From assembly GCA_029861655.1 (NCBI GenBank), contig JAOTZA010000215.1, positions 1 to 5,620 of the forward strand: a stretch of DNA of 5,620 nt, in the 5' to 3' direction. The notes under the pieces were generated by a model. It saw nothing but the letters and a program-made list of their open reading frames with translations. It was not told the DNA's origin and searched no databases. This document shows positions 1 to 5,620 of this stretch, in pieces. This DNA is from Acidobacteriota bacterium (lineage in GTDB: Bacteria; Acidobacteriota; Thermoanaerobaculia; Multivoradales; JAHEKO01). The first letter of the stretch is position 1; every line of letters begins with the position of its first letter. The position numbers were made by a program, and so were the translations under genes.

Positions 1-2935
1 TGTCAAGGCCGGCCTGATTGGTATCGAACAAGCCTTCGCGCAGAGCGGCTGGCGTCTACCATTCGCGGTGTCGGTCACCATCGAGACCACCGGCACGATG
101 CTCGCCGGTCAGGACGCCGAAGCGCTCGCCGTGTCGTTGCTCCACCGCGATCTCCTGTATGTGGGGCTCAACTGCGCAACCGGGCCCGAGCTCATGACCG
201 AACATGTACGGACCTTGGCGGAGCTGTCGCACCGGCGTGTAGGCTGTGTTCCCAACGCTGGGCTGCCGGACGAGGAAGGTGTCTACCAACAGGGCCCCGA
301 CCACTTCGTGGAGGTGCTGGGACGGTTTGTCGAGCAGGGTTGGCTGTCTCTCGTCGGCGGCTGTTGCGGCACCTCGCCGCAGCACATCGAGGCGCTGGCA
401 AAGCTGGTAGAGGGGCGCCGTCCGCAGGTACCGTCGAAACACCAGCGAAGCATGATCTCCGGCATCCAGGCGGCTGAGCTCGAGGCAAACAACCGGCCGT
501 TGTTGGTCGGCGAGCGCACCAACGTCCTGGGCAGCCGCAAGTTCAAGCGTCTGATCGCCGCCGGCGAGTTCGAGAAGGCTGCCGAGGTGGGGCGCGCCCA
601 GGTCCGCGGGGCCGCGCAGATTTTGGATGTTTGTATGCAGGACCCGGATCGCGATGAGGCCGCCGACATCGAGGGCTTTCTCGACCGGCTGGTGCGTATG
701 GTCAAGGTACCGCTGATGATCGACTCCACCGACGCCGAGGTCATGGAGACGGCGTTGACGTATTGCCAGGGAAAAGCGGTGCTCAACTCGATCAACCTGG
801 AAGACGGGCGGAGCCGTTTCGACCAGGTTGTCCCGCTCGCCAAGCGATATGGAGCCGCGTTGGTCGTTGGGACTATCGACGAGCTAGGTATGGCGGTAAC
901 GGTAGAGCGCAAGCTCGAGATCGCAAGGCGCAGCTACGAGCTCCTTACCGAGGAATTTCGCGTCGCTCCCGAGGACATCTGGTGGGACGCTCTGGTCTTC
1001 CCGTGCGGCACCGGCGACGAGGCCTACCTCGGCTCGGCAGCTCTGACGATCGAGGGTGTTCACGCGCTCAAGGTGGAGTTCCCCTTGACCAAGACCATCC
1101 TGGGCGTCTCCAACGTTTCTTTTGGGCTGCCGACCGCCGGTCGTGAAGTCCTCAATTCCGTCTTTCTCTACCACGCTACCCAGGCGGGGCTCGACGCCGC
1201 CATCGTCAATACCGAGAAGTTGGCGAGGTTTGCTGAGATCCCCCAGGAGGAGAGGGATCTGGCGGATGCACTGATCTATCTCGAACCGGGGAACGTGGAA
1301 GGGGGCGAGCAAGCGGTCGCCGCCTTCGCGGCGCATTTTCGTGGCCGCAAGACGACCGTATCGGTCACCCCACGCTCCGAGCTGCCGCTCGACGAACGGC
1401 TCTCTCGAGCAGTGATCGAGGGCTCGAAAGAAGGCCTCGAGGAGGATCTGGATGAGGCTCTCGCGGATCCGCGATGGCCGACACCACTTCAGATCGTCAA
1501 TGGACCGCTGATGGCCGGCATGGCGGAAGTTGGAAGGCTGTTCAACGGCAACGAGTTGATCGTCGCAGAAGTGCTGCAGAGCGCCGAGGTGATGAAGGCG
1601 GCGGTCGCCCGTCTCGAGCCTCACATGGAGAAGAGCGATGCATCGAGCCGCGGCAAGGTGGTCCTGGCCACGGTCAAGGGCGATGTCCACGACATCGGCA
1701 AGAACCTGGTCGACATTGTGCTGTCGAACAACGGCTTCGAGGTGGTCAATCTGGGGATCCGCGTACCGAGCGAGCAACTCATCCAGGCGGTCCAGGAGCA
1801 CCAGCCGGATGTTCTGGGGCTCTCCGGTCTCTTAGTCAAGAGCGCGCAGCAGATGGTGCTGTCGGCGGGCGACATGGCCTCGGTCGGTATCGATGTGCCG
1901 TTGCTGGTCGGCGGTGCAGCGCTGACGGCGCGGTTTACCCACCTCAAGATCGCCCCGGCTTATGGCAGCGTCTGCACCTATGCCAAGGACGCAATGGAGG
2001 GGCTAAGCCTGGTCGAGAGACTGACCGACCCTGAGGCCCGACCGGTTCTGGACGCGGAAGTCGAGGTAGCGGTGGCCGCCGCCGCCGAGCGCGCAGCTCG
2101 GCCGGCTCCTGAGCTCGCTGCCGCCGGGAGCGAGCGGAGCGGTGACGTGCGTCTCGATGTCGAGGTGCCAAAGCCGCCCGATCTCGACCGTCACGTGGAG
2201 ACTCTCGATCTGGACGAGGTGTGGGCCGAGCTCAATCCACAGATGCTCTATGCGAAACATCTAGGTCTCAAGGGCTCAGTGCGACGGCTAGCGAGCGAGG
2301 GAGATCCGAAGCTGGCCAAGCTTCGCGAACTAGTCGACGGGCTCAAGGAGATCGCTCGGGACGGCGGCATGAGCGCCCAGGCAGTCTGGCAGTTCTTCCC
2401 GGCGGTAAGCCGGGCCAACCGGCTGACCCTTACCGGCAGCAACGGCAGATCGCCGGCGGCCGAGTGGGAGTTCCCGCGCCAACGTGGCGAGGACGGTCTG
2501 TGTATCAGCGACTATGTGCTCGACACGGACCACGTAGCGCTTTTTGTGACGACCGCCGGCGAGGGTGTCCGCGAACACATCGAGGCCTGGAAGGAGGAGG
2601 GCGAGTACTTGAAGAGCCACGCCTTTGCCGCGCTTGCGATCGAGACTGCGGAAGCCGCGGCGGAGTTGGTGCACAAGAGACTCCGAGCAGTGTGGGGTTT
2701 CCCCGACCCGCCCGAGCTGACACGTCGTGATCGACTTTCGGCGCGTTATCGCGGCAAGCGCTACAGTTTTGGTTACCCGGCGTGTCCGGATCTCGAAGGT
2801 CAGCGTCCGTTGTTCGCCGTGCTGGGTCCCGAAGAAATCGGAGTCGAGCTCACCGACGGCGACATGATGAGCCCGGAGGCAAGTGTTTCGGCGCTGGTAT
2901 TCCACCATCCCGACGCACGCTACTTTGGGGTGTAG
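1..2935 (+). CDS. metH: Cobalamin-dependent methionine synthase, 5'-truncated by window edge
   Basis: The enzyme transfers the methyl of 5-methyltetrahydrofolate to homocysteine through cobalamin, giving methionine and THF in the cytoplasm. The frame is open from base 2 with no start in view; 977 codons are visible. Homocysteine domain (to about 430): zinc ligands are Cys at 173-175 and the Cys-Cys pair at 362-367, spaced 63 residues apart as in E. coli MetH (C247, C310, C311), so about 190 N-terminal residues are probably missing. Pterin domain (about 485-1270): GERTNVLGSRKF, MIDST, GVSNVSFGLP. B12 cap (about 1395-1625): IVAEVLQSAEVMK. B12 Rossmann domain (about 1640-2030): GDVHDIGKN, with the cobalt-ligating His at 1688-1690. 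An Ala-rich linker follows. Activation domain (about 2210-2932): RYSFGYPACPD carries the RxxxGY AdoMet motif, and the C-terminus reads SVSALVFHHPDARYFGV. No key motif is missing and no frameshift is seen. The GTG at 68 lies inside the first domain and is not the start. Family assignment is essentially certain. Confidence 0.97.
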   Translation, partial: VKAGLIGIEQAFAQSGWRLPFAVSVTIETTGTMLAGQDAEALAVSLLHRDLLYVGLNCATGPELMTEHVRTLAELSHRRVGCVPNAGLPDEEGVYQQGPDHFVEVLGRFVEQGWLSLVGGCCGTSPQHIEALAKLVEGRRPQVPSKHQRSMISGIQAAELEANNRPLLVGERTNVLGSRKFKRLIAAGEFEKAAEVGRAQVRGAAQILDVCMQDPDRDEAADIEGFLDRLVRMVKVPLMIDSTDAEVMETALTYCQGKAVLNSINLEDGRSRFDQVVPLAKRYGAALVVGTIDELGMAVTVERKLEIARRSYELLTEEFRVAPEDIWWDALVFPCGTGDEAYLGSAALTIEGVHALKVEFPLTKTILGVSNVSFGLPTAGREVLNSVFLYHATQAGLDAAIVNTEKLARFAEIPQEERDLADALIYLEPGNVEGGEQAVAAFAAHFRGRKTTVSVTPRSELPLDERLSRAVIEGSKEGLEEDLDEALADPRWPTPLQIVNGPLMAGMAEVGRLFNGNELIVAEVLQSAEVMKAAVARLEPHMEKSDASSRGKVVLATVKGDVHDIGKNLVDIVLSNNGFEVVNLGIRVPSEQLIQAVQEHQPDVLGLSGLLVKSAQQMVLSAGDMASVGIDVPLLVGGAALTARFTHLKIAPAYGSVCTYAKDAMEGLSLVERLTDPEARPVLDAEVEVAVAAAAERAARPAPELAAAGSERSGDVRLDVEVPKPPDLDRHVETLDLDEVWAELNPQMLYAKHLGLKGSVRRLASEGDPKLAKLRELVDGLKEIARDGGMSAQAVWQFFPAVSRANRLTLTGSNGRSPAAEWEFPRQRGEDGLCISDYVLDTDHVALFVTTAGEGVREHIEAWKEEGEYLKSHAFAALAIETAEAAAELVHKRLRAVWGFPDPPELTRRDRLSARYRGKRYSFGYPACPDLEGQRPLFAVLGPEEIGVELTDGDMMSPEASVSALVFHHPDARYFGV

Positions 2936-3011
2936 CCTGACCTTCTCACCAGCGTTCGTCACGAGAGGTCTTGCGACCTAGCAGTAGTAGGTTGGTGAAA
3001 AGGTCAGGCTA
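2933..3011. repeat. 79-bp imperfect inverted repeat, possible MITE/REP-like element
   Basis: The two 21-nt arms are 2933-2953 and 2991-3011. They pair at 20 of 21 positions: one C-A mismatch (2945/2999), one G-U pair (2952/2992), and an outer 12 bp that is perfect (TAGCCTGACCTT against AAGGTCAGGCTA). The 37-nt centre holds a second small hairpin, AGGTC (2966-2970) with GACCT (2975-2979) around a TTGC loop. The left arm starts on the metH TAG stop codon and the right arm ends at the next gene's Shine-Dalgarno. TA lies at both outer ends, so the element may be 2935-3009 inserted at a TA target; because TA is self-complementary, it could also just be part of the palindrome. No T-run follows the stem, which argues against a standard intrinsic terminator. 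The structure is seen directly; the mobile origin is inferred. Confidence 0.85.
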
Positions 3012-3015
3012 GAGG
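3011..3015 (+). promoter_or_regulatory. Shine-Dalgarno of the carbamoyltransferase gene
   Basis: AGAGG lies 6 nt upstream of the ATG at 3022. It begins on the last base of the inverted repeat, so a folded transcript would place the ribosome site at the foot of the stem. An in-frame TAG at 3010-3012 with no alternative start codon after it makes ATG 3022 the only plausible start. Confidence 0.7.
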
Positions 3016-3021
3016 CTTCGC

Positions 3022-4800
3022 ATGAACACGATCGGCTATTTTCACGGCAACGACCCGGCCGCCTGTCTCGTGCGCGATGGGGAGGTCGTTGCGTTCGTCG
3101 AAGAAGAAAGGCTGATCCGTTTCAAGCACGCGGAAGGGATCTTTCCGATCCGGGCAATCGCTTTTTGCCTCTCCCAGGGGGGGCTGCGACTCGAGGACGT
3201 GGATCGGTTTGTCTACGGCTGGGACGGCCCTCGTTATTCGGACCCGACGTCGCAAGGGATGGCCTCGTTCTACGAGCGCCTCAACGGCAAATATCCACCG
3301 GACTCGGGGACACGCGCCTGGCAGCGGCGAAACCTGTCGTGGTTCCGGGCCGAGCGCGTCGAAAGCCGGTTACGCGCCGAGCTGGTGAGATTCTTCGGTA
3401 TCGAGCCGGGGAAGATCCCGCCGCTCGTTTTCCACCCGCACCACGAAACCCACGCGGCGGCTGGTTTCTATCTTTCCGATCTCGAGGAGGCCCTCGTCCT
3501 GGTGCTCGACGGATCCGGGGACAGCGATTGCACGACACTGTGGCGTGGCGAGGGCGTGTCGCTGGAGCCGCTCGAGCGGATCGAGATCCCGCACTCGCTG
3601 GGCTGGTTCTACGCTGCGCTAACCGAGTACTTGGGGTTTCAGGCCTATGACGGCGAGTACAAGGTGATGGGTCTGGCCGCCTATGGCCGCGACAACGTCG
3701 AAATGCGTGAGCAGCTCGGGAGGGTTGTCGCCATCGGTCCCCGCGGCTACGACTACGTGCTGGATCCACGGTTCATTCATCATGGCCCGCATTCGTACTC
3801 ACACCGGTTCACCGATCACCTGGTCGAGCTCTTGGGCCTGCCACCGCGCCTAGGCGGGCGGCCGCTCGAGCAAACTCACCACGATTTGGCATTCGAAACC
3901 CAGCGCGCACTGGAGACCGCCGTGCTGCGGCTGCTGTCTCATTTCCGGCAAAGCACTGGCATGAAGAATCTTTGCATCTCGGGCGGTGTCGGCTTGAACG
4001 TCAAGCTGAACAGCAGGATTCGGGAAAGCGGTCTTTTCGACCGTGTTTCAGCCTTCCCGATACCCAGCGACTCGGGTCTGGGTGTCGGTGCCGCGGTGGC
4101 GCTCGACGTTGCCGAGATCGGCAAACGACCGGCACCGCTCCGACACGTTTTTCTAGGGCCGTCGTACGAAGACGATCAGATCGAGACCCAGATTCGCTCG
4201 TGTGGCTATATCTACCGCACATGCGACGACGTGGCGGAGGAGGCGGCCGAGTTGCTCGAAAAAGGAAAAGTCGTGGCTTGGTTCCAGGGAGCGCTCGAGG
4301 CCGGTCCCCGGGCGCTCGGGGGACGTTCGATTCTCGCCGACCCGAGAACTGTGGACAGTCGCGAACGGGTTAACTCGGCGATCAAGTTCCGCGAGTACTG
4401 GCGACCCTTCTGCCCGAGCATGACGGAGAAGTCGGCAGAGAGATTTCTGGAGAATGCGGAAGCGGCGCCTTTTATGATCATGGCGTTCGAAGCCAGTGAC
4501 GAGGCGCGCGAGAAGATTCCCGGTGTGGTGCATGTCGACGGTACGGTCCGTGTGCAGACGGTCGATCACGCGTCGAACCCCCTCTATCATCGGCTTCTCG
4601 AGGCCTTCGAGCGGCGAACGGGTGTGGCCGTTGTTCTCAATACCTCGTTCAACATCAAGGGAGAAGCCATTGTCGCGTCACCGCGCGACGCCTTCCGTAC
4701 CTTCTGGAGCACCGGCATCGACGCCCTCGCGATAGGGTCGTTCTTGATCGAGAAGCCCGAGAGTCCACTCCCAACCCGCCCGGAAGAAGTCATCCGCTAG
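3022..4800 (+). CDS. NodU/CmcH/TobZ-family O-carbamoyltransferase
   Basis: This family moves a carbamoyl group from carbamoyl phosphate, via a carbamoyl-adenylate, onto a hydroxyl of a sugar or natural product. The protein has 592 residues, the usual full length (NodU and TobZ are about 570). The N-terminal Kae1-like ATP/metal domain (about 1-360) shows an HxxxH pair at H140 and H144 (HHETHAAAGFY), LDGSGD at 162-167, YDGEYKVMGLAAYG at 209-222, SGGVGLNVKLN at 320-330, and SDSGLGVGAA at 349-358 with the expected Asp350. The C-terminal YrdC-like carbamoylation domain shows GPRALGGRSILADPR at 428-442, IKFREYWRPFCPS at 454-466 and LNTSFNIKGEAI at 539-550. No signal peptide or membrane segment is apparent, so it is probably cytosolic. 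The ATG has a good ribosome site, and an upstream in-frame stop fixes the start. It lies 11 nt before the deacetylase gene, implying co-transcription. Family is near certain; the substrate (antibiotic, Nod-factor-like glycan, O-antigen sugar) cannot be told from sequence. Confidence 0.95.
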   Translation: MNTIGYFHGNDPAACLVRDGEVVAFVEEERLIRFKHAEGIFPIRAIAFCLSQGGLRLEDVDRFVYGWDGPRYSDPTSQGMASFYERLNGKYPPDSGTRAWQRRNLSWFRAERVESRLRAELVRFFGIEPGKIPPLVFHPHHETHAAAGFYLSDLEEALVLVLDGSGDSDCTTLWRGEGVSLEPLERIEIPHSLGWFYAALTEYLGFQAYDGEYKVMGLAAYGRDNVEMREQLGRVVAIGPRGYDYVLDPRFIHHGPHSYSHRFTDHLVELLGLPPRLGGRPLEQTHHDLAFETQRALETAVLRLLSHFRQSTGMKNLCISGGVGLNVKLNSRIRESGLFDRVSAFPIPSDSGLGVGAAVALDVAEIGKRPAPLRHVFLGPSYEDDQIETQIRSCGYIYRTCDDVAEEAAELLEKGKVVAWFQGALEAGPRALGGRSILADPRTVDSRERVNSAIKFREYWRPFCPSMTEKSAERFLENAEAAPFMIMAFEASDEAREKIPGVVHVDGTVRVQTVDHASNPLYHRLLEAFERRTGVAVVLNTSFNIKGEAIVASPRDAFRTFWSTGIDALAIGSFLIEKPESPLPTRPEEVIR

Positions 4801-4811
4801 ATTGGACCGCG

Positions 4812-5510
4812 ATGAGAGCCGCAAAACGTGTCCTGGTTGTGTCTCCGCATGCCGACGACGAGACTCTGGGTGTTGGCGGCACCATCGCACGCCATGTCGC
4901 CGAGGGAGACCAGGTCTCCGTTGCGGTCCTGACCGGGCACGGCGAGGACGCTCCGCACCCTCTGTGGCCGCAAAGCTCTTGGACAGTGGTTCGAGCCGAG
5001 GCGCGACGCGCCATGACGGCGCTGGGCGTCGAGGAATTGATCTTCGAGGAGCTGCCGGCGGCTCTCGTCGCCGAGCAGCCGTTGTGGAAACTCAACCGGT
5101 TGACACTCGATGTTCTCGAGCGCGTTCGTCCGGAGGTCCTCTACACGCCCTTCCCATTCGATCTGCACCGTGACCACAGAGAGGTCTTTCATTCGCTTTC
5201 GGTGGCCTGGCGCACCAGCTCGGAGGTCGGTCGGCGGGTGAGTGAGATCTACTGCTACGAGGTGCAATCCGAGACCCACTGGAACATCCCCTATGTCGAG
5301 GCGGGTTTTCTTCCCAACTGCTGGGTGGATATCGGGCCCTACCTGGGCAAGAAGCTCGAGGCCACCGCCTGCTACGAGAGTCAGATCAGACCAGAGCCGG
5401 ACGCCCGCTCGCTCGGAGCCATCGAGGCACTGGCCCGCTGGCGCGGTTCGCAGGTCGGCGTCGATGCTGCGGAGGCGTTCGTCGCCGTGCGCCTGCTGCG
5501 CCACACCTAG
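4812..5510 (+). CDS. PIG-L/LmbE-family zinc N-deacetylase
   Basis: This family hydrolyses the N-acetyl group of GlcNAc-type amino sugars or their conjugates (GlcNAc-PI, MshB, BshB and antibiotic deacetylases). The protein has 232 residues, typical for bacterial members. SPHADDE at 11-17 supplies the predicted zinc ligands H13 and D16 and the general base D15. GVGGTIARH follows at 20-28. LHRDH at 118-122 supplies the third zinc ligand, H122. YEVQSETHWN at 149-158 and the C-terminal RGSQVGVDAAEAF at 211-223 match the conserved family tail. Position 14 (Ala) and position 120 (Arg) replace the common Pro of PHPDDE and HPDH, but neither is a ligand. No signal peptide is visible. ATG 4812 puts the zinc motif about ten residues from the N-terminus, as usual. 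The upstream ribosome site is weak (TTGGA, ending at 4806), and the 11-nt gap suggests translation coupled to the carbamoyltransferase. The substrate is unknown. Confidence 0.94.
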   Translation: MRAAKRVLVVSPHADDETLGVGGTIARHVAEGDQVSVAVLTGHGEDAPHPLWPQSSWTVVRAEARRAMTALGVEELIFEELPAALVAEQPLWKLNRLTLDVLERVRPEVLYTPFPFDLHRDHREVFHSLSVAWRTSSEVGRRVSEIYCYEVQSETHWNIPYVEAGFLPNCWVDIGPYLGKKLEATACYESQIRPEPDARSLGAIEALARWRGSQVGVDAAEAFVAVRLLRHT

Positions 5511-5620
5511 TCACTGCTCCCGACGAGGTCGGGCGTCAACGGGGCACAAACCGAAATTCGGTAGGGCAGGGACTCGAAGAGGGACAAATAGGGCCAACGC
5601 CGAAAAGCGCTTTGTGTTCC
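5507..5620 (-). CDS. Possible C-terminal fragment of a convergent gene (unrecognised)
   Basis: On the - strand a frame is open from the right edge to a TAG whose bases are 5509-5507, giving 37 codons. The predicted tail is rich in aromatic and hydrophobic residues and includes WPYLSLFESLPYRIS, ending LVGSSD. By hand count, 25 of 37 third positions are G/C against 20 and 21 at first and second positions, the direction expected for a real gene in this genome. The + frame that shares the same wobble positions is closed by a TAG at 5562-5564, but the other two + frames are also open, so the evidence is modest. If real, the gene converges on the deacetylase gene and the two overlap by 4 bp at their stop codons. 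I do not recognise the family. Confidence 0.33.
   Translation of the reverse strand, partial: GTQSAFRRWPYLSLFESLPYRISVCAPLTPDLVGSSD
5519..5533 (+). terminator. Short GC-rich hairpin after the deacetylase gene, possible weak terminator
   Basis: CCCGAC (5519-5524) pairs perfectly with GTCGGG (5528-5533) around a GAG triloop, 8 nt after the deacetylase stop codon. The position suits a transcript end, but no T-run follows on the + strand. It may mark the end of the operon by pausing or protecting the 3' end, or be incidental if the region codes on the - strand. Confidence 0.25.

Noticed and set aside
68..70. GTG at 68 as the start of metH
   Set aside because: The frame is open back to base 2 and the 22 residues before it (ending GWRLPFA) continue the homocysteine domain, so the true start is outside the window.
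884..1801. Long - strand open frame (305 codons) opposite metH
   Set aside because: It lies wholly opposite the pterin and cobalamin domains, shows no recognisable family, and is the expected antisense shadow of a G/C-biased gene.
2330..2962. - strand open frame (210 codons) crossing the metH 3' end and the left arm of the repeat
   Set aside because: Mostly opposite the conserved activation domain; no plausible ribosome site or family.
2933..3011. Ordinary intrinsic terminator for metH
   Set aside because: The loop is 37 nt long and no T-run follows the stem; instead a ribosome site follows directly, so a classic terminator call is not supported.
3165..3650. + strand open frame (161 codons) in another phase inside the carbamoyltransferase
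   Set aside because: Arg/Gly/Pro-rich, low-complexity out-of-frame product within a well-supported gene.
4801..4811. A separate promoter for the deacetylase gene
   Set aside because: An 11-nt gap is too short to hold one; any promoter would lie inside the preceding gene and I see no convincing -35/-10 pair.
4797..5504. Long - strand open frame (235 codons) opposite the deacetylase
   Set aside because: The + strand frame carries all PIG-L motifs; the - strand product has no motif I recognise.
1..5620. CRISPR arrays, tRNA or rRNA genes, transposases, toxin-antitoxin or defence genes
   Set aside because: I saw no spaced direct repeats, cloverleaf-like segments, or ORFs with such motifs; the window is explained by three well-known enzyme families plus the intergenic repeat.

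Overview
The window is GC-rich (roughly 60-64% by eye, not computed). It carries three genes on the + strand and possibly the tail of a fourth on the - strand. Codons are strongly G/C-ending and spacing is compact. No gene fixes the taxon. The methionine synthase is the long B12-dependent form with an AdoMet activation domain and a short C-terminus, a type I associate with cyanobacteria, acidobacteria, planctomycetes and related lineages. A GC-rich Gram-negative-type environmental bacterium is my best guess, with low confidence.

Layout: (1) Bases 1-2935 are the 3' five-sixths of metH (cobalamin-dependent methionine synthase). The gene runs off the left edge; zinc, folate, cobalamin and AdoMet motifs are all visible. 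(2) Bases 2936-3021 are an 86-nt gap filled almost entirely by a 79-bp imperfect inverted repeat (2933-3011). Its left end includes the metH stop codon and its right end abuts the next gene's Shine-Dalgarno. (3) Bases 3022-4800 encode a complete NodU/CmcH/TobZ-type O-carbamoyltransferase. (4) After an 11-nt gap, 4812-5510 encode a complete PIG-L/LmbE-type zinc N-deacetylase. (5) Bases 5511-5620 hold no complete gene. They contain a short hairpin, a small palindrome, and an open - strand frame (stop at 5507-5509) that may be the C-terminus of a convergent gene.

How the genes may work together: the carbamoyltransferase and deacetylase are almost certainly co-transcribed. Both are tailoring enzymes that act on sugars: one removes N-acetyl from an amino sugar, the other adds carbamoyl to a hydroxyl. 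A shared role in a surface glycan or glycosylated metabolite is a reasonable inference, but the substrate cannot be read from the sequence. metH is a housekeeping methionine/one-carbon gene with no obvious functional tie to them.

The most interesting item is the inverted repeat. It is flanked by TA on both sides. Deleting it together with one TA leaves the metH TAG stop intact and puts the carbamoyltransferase ATG 9 nt downstream, behind an AGAGG motif. This is what a small TA-targeting, MITE-like insertion into a tight operon would look like, but copy number elsewhere in the genome is needed to prove it. I did not find a convincing undescribed multi-gene system.
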